DNA of 64,000 bases from Candidatus Dormiibacterota bacterium (GCA_019245575.1 JAFARE010000043.1:19011-83010), one strand, 5' to 3'. Numbered from the stretch's first letter, positions 24,863 through 34,026 are shown. The notes: a model not told the origin generated them from the sequence alone. A program made the numbers and translations.

Positions 24863-26193
24863 ACCTCTTCGAAGCGCTGGTGCAGGCGTTTCGGATCCCC
24901 GAGCTGCGCCGCAAGCTGCTCTTCACCGTCCTGCTGCTGCTCGCGTTCCGCGTGCTGGCCAGCATCTCCATCCCGGGGGCGAATCCCAAGGCGCTCGACC
25001 TGCTGTTCGGCAGCAACTCGCTGCTCGGCCTGCTCAACCTCTTCAGCGGCGGCGGCCTCTCGCGCTTCACCATCGTCGCGCTGGGATTGAACCCCTACAT
25101 CAACGCCACGATCATCATGCAGCTGATGACCGTGGTCTCCACGCGTCTCAAGGAGCTGAGCAAGGAGGGCGAGCAGGGGCGCAAGAAGATCACGCGCTAC
25201 ACGCGCTGGCTCACCGTTCCGCTGGCGGCGCTGCAGGCCTACGGGTTCATGGCGCTGTTCACCAACCCCTCGCTGACGTCGGCGGGGCCGATTCTCAACG
25301 CCAGCGACACAGCGACCTACGTCACGGTCATCCTCACGCTCACCGCCGGCACGATCATCGCGATGTGGCTGGGAGAGCTGATCACCGAGTACGGAGTGGG
25401 CAATGGCGTCTCGCTGATCATCTTCGTCGGCATCATCGGGCGGCTGCCCGGATCGCTCATCTCCTACGGGAGCACCGGCGGATCGACGCACATCGTGCAG
25501 CTGGTGCTGATGCTGGTCATCGCCATCGTCGTGACGGCGGGCATCATCGAGGTGCAGCAGGCGCAACGAAAAGTCCCGGTGCAATCAGCCCAGCGGGTGT
25601 TGAACCCGCGAACCGGCATGGCGGCCCAGGGAAGACGGAACTTTCTTCCGCTGCGCGTCAACGCGGCGGGCGTCATTCCGATCATCTTCGCCATCTCGAT
25701 CATGACCTTCCCGACCATATTCGCCAACCTCTTCCAGAGCGCCACCGGGCCGCTGCAGCAGGCGTCGACATGGATTCAGCAGAACTGGCAGCCCACCGGG
25801 CCGTCGATCCCGCTGAACATCATCTACAACGGCATCTACTTCCTGCTGGTGCTGGGATTCACGTACTTCTACACGGCGGTCGTGTTCGACCCCAACGACG
25901 TCGCCGACAACCTGAAGAAGCAGTCGACGTTCATCCCTGGCATCAGACCGGGGCGCAACACCGCTGAGTACCTGGGCAAGGTGATGGGACGCATCACGCT
26001 CGCCGGCGCGCTGTTTCTCGCCGTGATCACAGTCGTGCTGCCGCTGGCCACCGCCGCCATCACGCGGGTCTCGCCGACGAGCCTCTACCTCGGCGGCACG
26101 GCGATCCTCATCGTGGTCGGCGTCGCGCTGGACACCATGAAGCAGATCGAGACCCAGCTGCTGATGCGCCAGTACCGAGGCTTCATCAAATGA
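24859..26193 (+). CDS. secY: protein translocase subunit SecY
   Basis: Central channel of the Sec translocon in the cytoplasmic membrane, 444 residues with ten predicted membrane helices. It starts [27 protein letters not shown] from the GTG overlapping rplO. Signatures are ISIPGANPKALDLLF, LGLNPYINATIIMQLM and the cytoplasmic loop QQAQRKVPVQSAQR. The terminal MKQIETQLLMRQYRGFIK is conserved. It partners SecE and SecG, not encoded here, and SecA encoded at 37595. Confidence 0.97.
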   Translation: MNLFEALVQAFRIPELRRKLLFTVLLLLAFRVLASISIPGANPKALDLLFGSNSLLGLLNLFSGGGLSRFTIVALGLNPYINATIIMQLMTVVSTRLKELSKEGEQGRKKITRYTRWLTVPLAALQAYGFMALFTNPSLTSAGPILNASDTATYVTVILTLTAGTIIAMWLGELITEYGVGNGVSLIIFVGIIGRLPGSLISYGSTGGSTHIVQLVLMLVIAIVVTAGIIEVQQAQRKVPVQSAQRVLNPRTGMAAQGRRNFLPLRVNAAGVIPIIFAISIMTFPTIFANLFQSATGPLQQASTWIQQNWQPTGPSIPLNIIYNGIYFLLVLGFTYFYTAVVFDPNDVADNLKKQSTFIPGIRPGRNTAEYLGKVMGRITLAGALFLAVITVVLPLATAAITRVSPTSLYLGGTAILIVVGVALDTMKQIETQLLMRQYRGFIK

Positions 26194-26768
26194 TCGTCGT
26201 GCTGTTCGGCCCGCCGTACAGCGGCAAGGGCACACAGGCGGTGCGCGTGGCCTCGCGGCTGGGCGTGCCGCACGTGGCGACCGGCGACATCCTGCGCGCC
26301 GAGGTGGCGCGCGGCTCGGCGCTGGGCAAGGAGGTCGACCCGATCATGCGCTCCGGGCGTCTCGTCTCCGACGAGCTGATCGTGCGCGTCATCGAATCGC
26401 GCCTGTCGCAGCCCGATGCGGCGCCCGGTGCGCTGCTCGACGGCTTCCCGCGCACCGTGCCGCAGGCCGAGGCGCTCGACGCCATGCTGCACCGCAACCA
26501 GCGCCGCCTTGACGTCGTCGTCGCGCTCGTGGTGCCCGACGCCGACCTGCGAAGGCGGATGTTGAAGCGCGCCGCCGACGAGGGCCGCAGCGACGACACA
26601 CCGGAGGCCTACTCGGAGCGCCTCGAGGTGTACCGCACGCAGACGGCGCCGGTGCTCGACTTCTACCGCGAGCGCGGCACCCGCATCCAGGACGTGGACG
26701 GCGTGGGCGACGTGGACGCCGTCACGGAGCGCATCGCACAGGCCCTCGGTGCGGGGCAGCACGCATGA
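26190..26768 (+). CDS. adk: adenylate kinase
   Basis: Interconverts AMP, ADP and ATP, 192 residues. The P-loop reads GPPYSGKGTQA (usual form GxPGAGKGTQ). THE AMP-binding part has VATGDILRAEVARGSALG and the DGFPRTVPQAEAL motif follows. The LID is short with no Cys tetrad, so this is the zinc-free short type of about 190 residues. Four-base overlaps tie it to secY and map, the usual secY-adk-map order. Confidence 0.95.
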   Translation: MIVVLFGPPYSGKGTQAVRVASRLGVPHVATGDILRAEVARGSALGKEVDPIMRSGRLVSDELIVRVIESRLSQPDAAPGALLDGFPRTVPQAEALDAMLHRNQRRLDVVVALVVPDADLRRRMLKRAADEGRSDDTPEAYSERLEVYRTQTAPVLDFYRERGTRIQDVDGVGDVDAVTERIAQALGAGQHA

Positions 26769-27559
26769 GCGCGGCGCGCGTGGAGGCTTTCCGCCTCAAG
26801 CGACCGGACGAGATCGAGCGCATGCGCGCGGCCGGACGCATTCTCGGTGCGTGCCTGGCCCACCTGGCGGCGTCCGTGCGTCCCGGCATCACGACGCTCG
26901 ACCTCGACCGTGAGGCGGAGACCTTCATCCGCGACCACGGCTGCATCCCAGGGTTTCTCGGCTACCAGGGCTTCACCAACTCGCTCTGCGTGTCCATCAA
27001 TGACCAGGTGGTGCACGGGATCCCGGGGCCGCAGGTGGTGAACGAGGGCGACCTGGTCTCGCTGGACTGCGGTCTCGTCCTCGAGGGCTGGTGGGCGGAC
27101 AGCGGCCTGTCCCTCTCCTGCGGTCCGGCGCCGCCAGAGGTGCAGCGTCTCATCGAAGTGACCCGCGAGGCCCTGGAGCGCGGCATCGCCGCGGCGCGGC
27201 CGGGGAACCACATCGGCGACATCGGACACGCCGTGCAGACGTTCGTCGAATCCGAGGGCTACTCGGTGGTGCGCCAGTACGTCGGCCATGGCATCGGCCG
27301 CGACATGCACGAGCCGCCCCAGGTGCCCAACTACGGCGACCGTGGTGAGGGCAACCTGCTCAAGCCCGGCTACGTGCTGGCAATCGAGCCGATGGTCAAC
27401 GCCGGAGGCCCCGAGGTGTACACGCTGGACGACGGCTGGACGGTGGTCACGCGGGACGGCCGGCTGTCCTGCTACTTCGAGCACACAGTGGCGATCACCG
27501 AAGCCGGACCCGAGGTGCTGACGCTGCGTCCCACCCCGGCGGCGGCGGGCAGCCGGTGA
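26765..27559 (+). CDS. map: methionine aminopeptidase, type I
   Basis: Removes the initiator Met from nascent proteins, 264 residues. The metal ligands are all present: Asp in VSLDCGLVLEG and WADSGLS, His in YVGHGIGRDMHEPP, Glu in VLAIEPMVN and Glu in SCYFEHTVAITEAG. No N-terminal zinc extension is present. It overlaps adk by four bases. infA, which often follows map, is absent. Confidence 0.96.
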   Translation: MSAARVEAFRLKRPDEIERMRAAGRILGACLAHLAASVRPGITTLDLDREAETFIRDHGCIPGFLGYQGFTNSLCVSINDQVVHGIPGPQVVNEGDLVSLDCGLVLEGWWADSGLSLSCGPAPPEVQRLIEVTREALERGIAAARPGNHIGDIGHAVQTFVESEGYSVVRQYVGHGIGRDMHEPPQVPNYGDRGEGNLLKPGYVLAIEPMVNAGGPEVYTLDDGWTVVTRDGRLSCYFEHTVAITEAGPEVLTLRPTPAAAGSR

Positions 27560-27574
27560 GCCGCGCCGTGCGAA

Positions 27575-27604
27575 TTGATTGGAATGGCCGGACGCCGGTA
27601 TACT
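27575..27604 (+). promoter_or_regulatory. promoter ahead of the rpmJ-rpsM-rpsK-rpsD-rpoA group
   Basis: TTGATT (27575-27580) and TATACT (27599-27604), 18 bp apart, are close to the bacterial consensus. They lie just after map and would start a transcript with a 150-base leader before rpmJ. TATACT recurs before ftsE and lpd. Confidence 0.65.
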
Positions 27605-27721
27605 CGACTGCAGCGGTTCTCTCCAGTTCGCCTTGGCGCGCCCATCAGGGCACGCTCACGCGGCCGGGCGGCGGCATCGGTCACGCCGGAGCGCCGGGGC
27701 CGCGTCTTTGCACAGGCGGAC

Positions 27722-27741
27722 GTGCGCGGCGCGCCGCGCAC
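27722..27741 (+). promoter_or_regulatory. 20-bp perfect palindrome in the rpmJ leader
   Basis: GTGCGCGGCGCGCCGCGCAC is its own reverse complement. As RNA it would form an 8-9 bp hairpin ending 23 bases before the rpmJ ATG, next to the ribosome binding region. Candidate operator or translational control hairpin for the alpha operon, where S4 is the known regulator in other bacteria. Confidence 0.5.
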
Positions 27742-27764
27742 ATGAGGAGCCAGGAACCAGCGAC

Positions 27765-27878
27765 ATGAAGGTCAGAGCATCGGTGAAGAAGATGTGCGAC
27801 CGCTGCAAGATCATCAAGCGGCACGGCGCCGTGCGGGTGATCTGCGACAACCCGAAACACAAGCAGCGGCAGGGCTGA
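27765..27878 (+). CDS. rpmJ: 50S ribosomal protein L36
   Basis: 37-residue zinc-binding large-subunit protein: [21 protein letters not shown] with CDRC, then [13 protein letters not shown] supplying the third Cys and the His ligand. This is the standard Zn form. Ten bases separate it from rpsM. Confidence 0.96.
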   Translation: MKVRASVKKMCDRCKIIKRHGAVRVICDNPKHKQRQG

Positions 27879-27888
27879 GAGGAGAGCA

Positions 27889-28275
27889 GTGGCACGCATC
27901 GCGGGAGTTGACGTCCCCAGGGACAAGCGCATCGAGATCGCGCTCACGTACATCTTCGGCATCGGGCTGACCACGTCCAAGCGCCTGCTCCAGCTCGCCG
28001 CCATATCGCCGGACACGCGCACCAAGGACCTCAGCGACGCTCAGGTGGGCAAGCTGCGCGACCTGATCGCGAAGCAGCTGCAGGGCCGGGTCGAGGGTGA
28101 CCTGCGCCGCCAGGTGGCGCTCAACATCAAGCGCCTCATCGAGATCGGGACGTACCGCGGACAGCGGCACCGCCGCGGCCTGCCGGTCCGCGGCCAGCGC
28201 ACGCGCACAAACGCGCGCACCCGCCGGGGGCCGAAGAAGACCGTCGGCGTCCGCCGTAAGAAGGCGACCAAGTGA
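27889..28275 (+). CDS. rpsM: 30S ribosomal protein S13
   Basis: Head protein that bridges to the large subunit and contacts P-site tRNA, 128 residues. It begins [25 protein letters not shown] from a GTG at 27889. The helix-two-turn-helix region and the basic tail [28 protein letters not shown] are intact. TGATG overlap with rpsK. Confidence 0.96.
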   Translation: MARIAGVDVPRDKRIEIALTYIFGIGLTTSKRLLQLAAISPDTRTKDLSDAQVGKLRDLIAKQLQGRVEGDLRRQVALNIKRLIEIGTYRGQRHRRGLPVRGQRTRTNARTRRGPKKTVGVRRKKATK

Positions 28276-28670
28276 TGGCCAAGAAGAAGAAGAACGTCCG
28301 CACCCGGCGGCGCGAGCGCAAGAACATCGCGGTGGGACAGGCGCATGTGCTGGCCACGTTCAACAACACGATCGTCAGCCTCACCGACCCCGAGGGCAAC
28401 GTGATCGCCTGGGGCTCGGCCGGAGCGCAGGGCTTCAAGGGCTCGCGCAAGAGCACGCCGTTCGCCGCGCAGGTCACCGCCGAGGCCGCCGCCCGGCGGG
28501 CGATGGAGCACGGGCTGAAGAGCATCGAGATCTTCGTCAAGGGTCCCGGCGCCGGGCGCGAGGCCGCCATCCGCAGCCTGCAGGCCAGCGGCCTCGACAT
28601 CACGGCGATCTCCGACGTCACGCCCATCCCCCACAACGGCTGCCGCCCGCCCAAGCGGCGGCGCGTGTAG
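28275..28670 (+). CDS. rpsK: 30S ribosomal protein S11
   Basis: Platform protein, 131 residues from the ATG at 28275 (a GTG three bases earlier is also possible). Conserved are [45 protein letters not shown] and the C-terminal [13 protein letters not shown] with the Asn that isomerises in some bacteria. Confidence 0.96.
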   Translation: MAKKKKNVRTRRRERKNIAVGQAHVLATFNNTIVSLTDPEGNVIAWGSAGAQGFKGSRKSTPFAAQVTAEAAARRAMEHGLKSIEIFVKGPGAGREAAIRSLQASGLDITAISDVTPIPHNGCRPPKRRRV

Positions 28671-28679
28671 GCGCGCGCG

Positions 28680-29312
28680 ATGGCCAATCAGAACGGCGCC
28701 GTCTGCCGCCTCTGCCGCCGCGAGGGGATGAAGCTCTACCTCAAAGGCGCCAAGTGCGTGAGCAACTGCACCTTCGACAAGCGCAGCGGCTTGCTGCCGG
28801 GCCAGCATGGCCTCGCGCGCCGGCGCAAGGCCAGTGACTACGGCATCCAGCTGCGCGCCAAGCAGCGCGCCCGCCGCCTCTACGGCGTGCTCGAGCGCCA
28901 GTTCGCCCACTACTTCGAGCGCGCGGAGCGCGCGGAGGGCGTCACCGGCACCGTGTTGCTGCAGCAGCTGGAGCGCCGGCTGGACAACATCGTCTATCGC
29001 CTGGGCTTTGCGGCCTCGCGCCGCGAGGCTCGTCAGCTCGTGTCGCACCGCCACTTCACGGTCAACGGGCGCACCGTGAACATCGCCTCAGCGCAGCTGC
29101 GTCCCGGCGACGTCGTCGAGGTGCGCGAGAAGAGCCGCAAGATCCTGCCCATCGAGAACGCGCAGGGCTTGGTGAGCGGCGGCCGCTCCGTGCCGGAGTG
29201 GCTGGAGCTGGACGCGGCCAACCTGCGAGCTCGAATGGTCCGTCTCCCCGAGCGCATCGAGATGGAGCAGGCGGTCGATGAGCAGCTGATAGTCGAGTAC
29301 TACTCGAGATGA
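28680..29312 (+). CDS. rpsD: 30S ribosomal protein S4, zinc type
   Basis: Primary 16S binder, 210 residues. The N-terminus carries four Cys (CRLCRREGMKLYLKG, then CVSNC), the zinc-containing S4 type. The S4 RNA-binding domain follows (RLDNIVYRLGFAASRREARQLVSHRHFTVNG). S4 is the alpha-operon repressor in E. coli and Bacillus. A 138-bp gap follows before rpoA. Confidence 0.96.
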   Translation: MANQNGAVCRLCRREGMKLYLKGAKCVSNCTFDKRSGLLPGQHGLARRRKASDYGIQLRAKQRARRLYGVLERQFAHYFERAERAEGVTGTVLLQQLERRLDNIVYRLGFAASRREARQLVSHRHFTVNGRTVNIASAQLRPGDVVEVREKSRKILPIENAQGLVSGGRSVPEWLELDAANLRARMVRLPERIEMEQAVDEQLIVEYYSR

Positions 29313-29450
29313 CGCCACTCATTTCCGTCCATGTCGTTGTCGGCGCCTCCGTCGGCTCGGTCATGGATACCGGATCCACTCCCTCGCCTTACTCGGCGCC
29401 TCCTAGACCTGGACGGCCTGAGCGGCGTCATTTCTTTTCAGGAGTCTCAA

Positions 29451-30425
29451 ATGGCAGTTGACCTGGTCACCAATCCGGCTGTTCGCGAGATCGAGAGCAG
29501 CGCGGACTACGGAAAATTCGAGATCGAGCCTCTGGAGCCGGGATTCGGCGTCACGCTGGGCAACTCGCTGCGGCGAGTCCTGCTCTCGTCGCTGCCCGGT
29601 GCGGCCATAACGTCGGTCTCGATCGAGGGCATCTCGCACGAGTTCAGCGCGGTCCCGCACGTCAAGGAGGACGTCACGGAGATCCTGCTCAACATCAAGG
29701 AGATCAACGTGGTCTCGCACAGCAGCGACCCGGTGCGCCTCACGCTCGATGTGCGCGGCCCGCGCGACGTCACCGCCGGTGACATCGAGACGCCGAGCGA
29801 CGTCGAGGTGCGCAATCCGCAGCAGCACATCTGCACGCTGGACTCGCCCAAGGGGCAGCTGCGCATGGACCTGATGGTCGAGCGAGGCAAGGGCTACGTC
29901 ACAGCGGAGCGCAACAAGCGCGAGGGCCAGCCCATCGGCGTCATCCCGATCGACGCCATCTTCACGCCCGTGCGCAAGGCGAACTTCTCGGTGGAGAAGA
30001 CGCGCGTCGGCCAGGAGACGGAGTGGGACAAGCTCATCGTCGAGGTGTGGACCGACGGCACGCTGGCGCCGGTCGAAGCGGTGAGCCAGGCGGCGGCGCT
30101 GTTCACCGAGCACCTAGACCTGTTTGTGCGCTTCGGCGACAACCTGGCCGCACCTCAGCTGCGGCAGGCGCGGGGCAATGATCTGCCCAGCCGCCTCGCC
30201 GACGTTCCCATCGAGGACCTGGACCTCAGCGTCCGCGCCCTCAACTGCCTCAAGGCAAACGACATCACGAAGGTCGGGCAGCTGGTGGGGATGAAGCAGG
30301 AGGAGTTGCTGACGCTGCGCAACTTCGGCCAGAAGTCTCTCGACGAGATCAAGGAGAAGCTGGTGCAGCGCGAGTTCGTGACGACGGATGAGCTGAACAC
30401 GCTCTTCCAGCCGATGGGGCGCTGA
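29451..30425 (+). CDS. rpoA: RNA polymerase alpha subunit
   Basis: Alpha subunit: the N-terminal domain dimerises and nucleates core assembly, the C-terminal domain contacts DNA and activators. 324 residues. The ATG at 29451 is set by AGGAG seven bases upstream; the open frame upstream is not homologous. NTD: EPLEPGFGVTLGNSLRRVLLSSLPGAA. CTD (from about 255): LSVRALNCLKANDITKVGQLV and LRNFGQKSLDEIKEKL, with the conserved Asn and Lys for UP-element binding. Confidence 0.97.
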   Translation: MAVDLVTNPAVREIESSADYGKFEIEPLEPGFGVTLGNSLRRVLLSSLPGAAITSVSIEGISHEFSAVPHVKEDVTEILLNIKEINVVSHSSDPVRLTLDVRGPRDVTAGDIETPSDVEVRNPQQHICTLDSPKGQLRMDLMVERGKGYVTAERNKREGQPIGVIPIDAIFTPVRKANFSVEKTRVGQETEWDKLIVEVWTDGTLAPVEAVSQAAALFTEHLDLFVRFGDNLAAPQLRQARGNDLPSRLADVPIEDLDLSVRALNCLKANDITKVGQLVGMKQEELLTLRNFGQKSLDEIKEKLVQREFVTTDELNTLFQPMGR

Positions 30426-30434
30426 GGGAGCTCG

Positions 30435-30788
30435 ATGCGCCATCGGGTCGCCGGCCGCAAGTTCGGACGCAGCGCTGCGCATCGCCAGGCGATGACGCGC
30501 AACCAGGTCACGGCGCTGCTCCGGCACGGCCGCATCACCACGACGGAGGCGAAGGCCAAGGAGCTGCGCCGTTGGGTTGAGCGCGTGATCACCGACGCGA
30601 AGCCGGACGACGTCAACGCGCGGCGGCGTGTGGCCCTCTACGTCAACGACCGTGAGGTGAGCAAGAAGCTGTTCACCACGTACCTCGAGCGCTACCGCGA
30701 CCGCCCCGGCGGCTACACGCGCGTCGTCAAGCTGGCGCCGCGCGTGAGCGACGCGTCCCCCATGGCGATCATCGAGCTGGTGGAGTAG
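30435..30788 (+). CDS. rplQ: 50S ribosomal protein L17
   Basis: Exit-site neighbour protein, 117 residues, the short bacterial type. MRHRVAGRKFGRSAAHRQAMTRNQVTALL is diagnostic, and RRWVERVITDAK and PMAIIELVE follow. It lies nine bases after rpoA and three before truA. Confidence 0.96.
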   Translation: MRHRVAGRKFGRSAAHRQAMTRNQVTALLRHGRITTTEAKAKELRRWVERVITDAKPDDVNARRRVALYVNDREVSKKLFTTYLERYRDRPGGYTRVVKLAPRVSDASPMAIIELVE

Positions 30789-30791
30789 GGG

Positions 30792-31586
30792 ATGCCCGGC
30801 TACCGCCTCACGCTCGAGTACGACGGCACCTCCTTCTCCGGTTGGCAGGTGCAGCCCACGCGCCGCACGGTCGCGGGTGAGCTCAGCGCCGCGCTCGCGA
30901 CTTTGGACGGCACTGCGCCGCGCATCACCGCCGCGGGCCGCACCGACGCAGGGGCGCACGCGCACGGTCAGGTGGCCGGTGTGACGCTGACGCGGAGCTG
31001 GGATCCGGTCCGGCTGCGGGCCGCCGCGAACAGCGTGCTGCCGGATGATGTCGCCGTCGTCGATGCCGCTGTGGAGGTCGACGGCTTCGACGCGCGGCGC
31101 GACGCGGTCGACCGCGTGTACAAGTACGTGGTCGTGTCGCGGCAAGTTCGCGCGCCCGTCACGCAGCGCTACAGCTGGACGGTGCGCGGCCCGCTCGACA
31201 CGAACGCGATGCGCGACGCGGCGGGAATGCTGGCGGGTCGCCGCGACTTCGCGGCGCTGGGCGGGGCGACCCATCCGCAGGGTGACACGGTGCGCACGGT
31301 GCACGAGGCGTCCGTCGAGCGGTCGCTGTTCCCGGCCGGCCGCGGCGGCCCATCCATCGACGCGCTGATCATCACGGTGCGTGCCGACGCCTTTCTGCGC
31401 GGCATGATGCGCGCCATCGCTGGCGCGCTCGTCAAGGTGGGGCAACGCCGCGCGACGCCCGCCTGGCTCGCGGATGTGCTCGCGCGTACGGAGCGGCGCA
31501 GCGCCGAGGTGACGCTGGCGCCCGCGCGTGGGCTCCACCAATGGGCGGTGACCTACGGCACGCGCACCGTGGCGAGGACGGCATGA
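30792..31586 (+). CDS. truA: tRNA pseudouridine synthase A
   Basis: Converts U38-U40 in the tRNA anticodon stem to pseudouridine, 264 residues. The catalytic Asp is in AAGRTDAGAHAHGQV. YDGTSFSGWQVQP at the start and AFLRGMMRAIAGALVKVG near the end are family motifs. rplQ-truA-rplM-rpsI is a common gene order. Confidence 0.95.
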   Translation: MPGYRLTLEYDGTSFSGWQVQPTRRTVAGELSAALATLDGTAPRITAAGRTDAGAHAHGQVAGVTLTRSWDPVRLRAAANSVLPDDVAVVDAAVEVDGFDARRDAVDRVYKYVVVSRQVRAPVTQRYSWTVRGPLDTNAMRDAAGMLAGRRDFAALGGATHPQGDTVRTVHEASVERSLFPAGRGGPSIDALIITVRADAFLRGMMRAIAGALVKVGQRRATPAWLADVLARTERRSAEVTLAPARGLHQWAVTYGTRTVARTA

Positions 31587-32053
31587 CCGCGCAGACGACG
31601 TTCCAGGCGAAGCCGGGCGGCGTGGAGACGCGCTGGTACATCGTGGACGCGCGCGGCCAGACGCTGGGGCGCCTCGCCGCCAACGTCGCGCGGGTGTTGC
31701 GCGGCAAGCACCGGCCGCAGTTCACACGGCACGTGAACACCGGCGAGCACGTCATCGTCATCAACGCGCGCGACGTCGTGGTCACCGGACGCAAGCGGAC
31801 CCTGAAGATCTACGACCGCTACTCCGGGTACCCGAGCGGCCGGCGCACACGCAGCTTCGAAGAGGCGCTGGAGCGCGACCCCACGTTCCCCATCGTGCAT
31901 GCTGTGCGCGGCATGCTGCAGCACAACACGCTCGGCGCCGACCAGCTGAAGCGGCTGCGCGTGTACGCCGGCGCGCAGCACCGCCACCATGCGCAGCGGC
32001 CCCAGGCCATCACCTTCGGCGAGTTGGGAGAGATCATCGTTGCCCGCAGCTGA
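31583..32053 (+). CDS. rplM: 50S ribosomal protein L13
   Basis: Early assembly protein of the large subunit, 156 residues from the ATG overlapping truA. Signatures: [50 protein letters not shown], and [24 protein letters not shown]. The conserved H-P of the usual YAG.HPH motif appears as [12 protein letters not shown]. Confidence 0.95.
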   Translation: MTAQTTFQAKPGGVETRWYIVDARGQTLGRLAANVARVLRGKHRPQFTRHVNTGEHVIVINARDVVVTGRKRTLKIYDRYSGYPSGRRTRSFEEALERDPTFPIVHAVRGMLQHNTLGADQLKRLRVYAGAQHRHHAQRPQAITFGELGEIIVARS

Positions 32054-32438
32054 GAGCTATCACTACGGGACTGGCCGGCGGAAGACGTCGGTGGCGCGCG
32101 TGCGCCTGTCTCCCGGCGACGGCGTGCTCATGGTCAACAACCGGCCTCCGAGCGAGTACTTCGGCCGGCGCGACCTGGAAACGGTCGTGACCCAGCCGCT
32201 GCGCGCCACCGACACACTCGGTCGGTTCGCGCTCAGCATCAGGGTCAGCGGAGGAGGCGTCGCCGGCCAGGCCGGCGCCGTGTGCCACGGCATCGCCCGC
32301 GCGCTGGTGGCCGCCGACCCCGAGCTTCGCCCCCTGCTCAAGCGGGCCGGCCTGCTGACGCGCGACTCGCGCGAGAAGGAGCGCAAGAAGTACGGGCTCA
32401 AGCGAGCCCGCAAGGCGCCGCAGTACACCAAGCGCTGA
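32040..32438 (+). CDS. rpsI: 30S ribosomal protein S9 (TTG start)
   Basis: Head protein whose C-terminal tail reaches the P-site tRNA, 132 residues. Homology starts at [18 protein letters not shown]. The TTG at 32040 is chosen because GGGAGAG lies a few bases upstream and it is the first initiator in frame near the homology; it overlaps rplM by 14 bases. [19 protein letters not shown] and the terminal [17 protein letters not shown] are intact. Last gene of the superoperon. Confidence 0.93.
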   Translation: MPAAESYHYGTGRRKTSVARVRLSPGDGVLMVNNRPPSEYFGRRDLETVVTQPLRATDTLGRFALSIRVSGGGVAGQAGAVCHGIARALVAADPELRPLLKRAGLLTRDSREKERKKYGLKRARKAPQYTKR

Positions 32439-33248
32439 GTGGCGGGCGCCAGCAGCACCGGCGCAGTCTCCATGTCCGCTGAGCCCTCGACCGTCCCCCG
32501 CGTTCGCGTGCTCGGCTGCCCCGCCGACGCCGTGGACATGGACGGCGCGGTGCGCTGGCTGCTCGACCTGGTCGACGCGGGCCGTGCCGGGACCCGCCGG
32601 CCGGGGCTGGTGGTGACGCTGAACCCCGAGATGGTGATGCGCGCCCGGCGCGATGCCGCCTTCCGGGAGCACCTCGACGGTGCCGGGCTGCTCGTGCCCG
32701 ACGGCATCGGCATCGTGCGGGCGCTGCGCCGCCGGGGACATGCCGAGGCGCAGCGGGTTGGCGGCGCCGATCTCCTCCTGGAGTACTTGCCTCATGCGGT
32801 GCGAATGGAGCACCGCGTAGCGTTGGTCGGAGCGGCGCCCGGCGTGGCGGAGCAGGCGGCCAGACGGCTCGGGGAACGGTTTCCCGGCCTCCATGTGGTC
32901 GCGGCGGACGGGGGACCCCCGGATGCGGCCACCGCCACGCGCGTCAGCGCCGCTCGACCGGAGATCGTGCTGGCGGCCTACGGGGCGGGCTTGCAAGAAG
33001 CCTTCCTCGTGAGGTATCTTGACGCAGTTGGGGCATTTGGGGGGATTGGAGTTGGGGGCAGTCTCGATTACTTCAGCGGCAGGATCAGGCGCGCGCCGCG
33101 CCTCGTGCAGCGGGCGGGCCTAGAGTGGGCCTGGCGACTCGCACGCGAACCGTGGCGCGCAAGAAGGCAGCTCGTGCTGCCTCGGTATTGGCTGTTGGAG
33201 CGCCTGGAAGCGGCCGCGCGCTCCCGGCGGCCGAGCCCAAGACCGTGA
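32439..33248 (+). CDS. WecG/TagA/CpsF family glycosyltransferase
   Basis: Predicted N-acetylmannosaminyltransferase-type enzyme (GT26) that adds a sugar to a lipid-linked precursor of wall or capsule polymer at the membrane. About 269 residues from a GTG at 32439, or 258 from the ATG at 32472. Family motifs: VVTLNPEMVMRARRDAAFR, LLVPDGIGIVRALRR, GADLLLEY and VGGSLDYFSGRIRRAPRLVQ near the end. The exact donor and acceptor cannot be told. It begins directly after rpsI and overlaps the next glycosyltransferase by four bases, so both may be co-transcribed from the ribosomal operon. Confidence 0.85.
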   Translation: MAGASSTGAVSMSAEPSTVPRVRVLGCPADAVDMDGAVRWLLDLVDAGRAGTRRPGLVVTLNPEMVMRARRDAAFREHLDGAGLLVPDGIGIVRALRRRGHAEAQRVGGADLLLEYLPHAVRMEHRVALVGAAPGVAEQAARRLGERFPGLHVVAADGGPPDAATATRVSAARPEIVLAAYGAGLQEAFLVRYLDAVGAFGGIGVGGSLDYFSGRIRRAPRLVQRAGLEWAWRLAREPWRARRQLVLPRYWLLERLEAAARSRRPSPRP

Positions 33249-33955
33249 CGGCGCTCAGCGTCGTCGTGCCGGCGTACAACGAGGAGGACCGCCTGCCGGC
33301 GAGCCTCGAGGCGATGCGCCCGTACCTCGACTCGCTCGGGGAGGACTACGAGCTGCTCGTGGTCGACGACGGCAGCACCGACCGAACCGTCGCGGTGACG
33401 CGCGAGGCTGGCGAGTGCTGGCCGCAGCTGCGGGTCATCCCCCAGGGACGCAACCTGGGCAAGGGAGGCGCGGTGCGCACGGGCATGCTCGCCGCGACCG
33501 GCCGGCTCCGCCTCTTCAGCGACGCCGACCTCAGCACGCCCATCGAGGAGCTGGGGCGCCTGCGCGAGCAGATCACAGGCAGCTGCCACGTGGCCATCGC
33601 GTCGCGAGCCCTGCCTGAAAGCGTCATCGAGGAGCACCAGCCGGGCCGCCGGGAGATGATCGGACGGACCTACAACCGCCTGCTCCGGGTGCTGGCCCTG
33701 CCGGGCCTGAGCGACACCCAGTGCGGCTTCAAGCTGTTCACCGCCGAGGCGGCGGTGGCCTGCTTCGAGCCTCTGAAGACGCTGCGCTTCGGCTTCGACG
33801 CCGAGGTCCTCCTGCGGGCCCGCCGCAACGGGTGGACGGTCGCGGAGGTGCCGGTGCGCTGGCGCCACCGGGAGGATTCGCGGGTCAGCCCGATGCGCGA
33901 CTCGGCGCGGACGCTGTACGAGCTCGTGACCCTCAGGATCAACGCCCGCCGCTGA
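33245..33955 (+). CDS. family 2 glycosyltransferase, dolichyl-phosphate glucosyltransferase-like
   Basis: GT2 enzyme, 236 residues, GT-A fold. It starts at a GTG at 33245 (VTALSVVVPAYNEEDRLPASL). Typical steps: LLVVDDGSTDRTV, RNLGKGGAVRTGML, the DXD-type FSDADLSTPIEEL, and the acceptor region GLSDTQCGFKLFTAEAA and GFDAEVLLRARRNGW. This set resembles DPM1/ALG5-like enzymes acting on polyprenyl-phosphate. GTGA overlap with the WecG gene suggests they act in one surface-glycan pathway. Confidence 0.87.
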   Translation: MTALSVVVPAYNEEDRLPASLEAMRPYLDSLGEDYELLVVDDGSTDRTVAVTREAGECWPQLRVIPQGRNLGKGGAVRTGMLAATGRLRLFSDADLSTPIEELGRLREQITGSCHVAIASRALPESVIEEHQPGRREMIGRTYNRLLRVLALPGLSDTQCGFKLFTAEAAVACFEPLKTLRFGFDAEVLLRARRNGWTVAEVPVRWRHREDSRVSPMRDSARTLYELVTLRINARR

Positions 33956-33985
33956 CCGTGGCCCGGTCGGCGGACGGCCGCTCCT

Positions 33986-33991
33986 TTAGAG
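33986..33991 (+). promoter_or_regulatory. possible -10 box for the sensor-kinase-like gene
   Basis: TAGAGT lies about 35 bases before the TTG at 34027, in the 71-bp gap after the glycosyltransferase. No -35 is evident. Confidence 0.3.
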
Positions 33992-34026
33992 TCTGGACGC
34001 TGCCGTCCGTCCTGAAGGAGAGGGAT

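Noticed and set aside
27556..27768. 70-codon frame in the map-rpmJ gap as a candidate infA
   Set aside because: No IF1 signature; it runs through the promoter and the palindromic leader.
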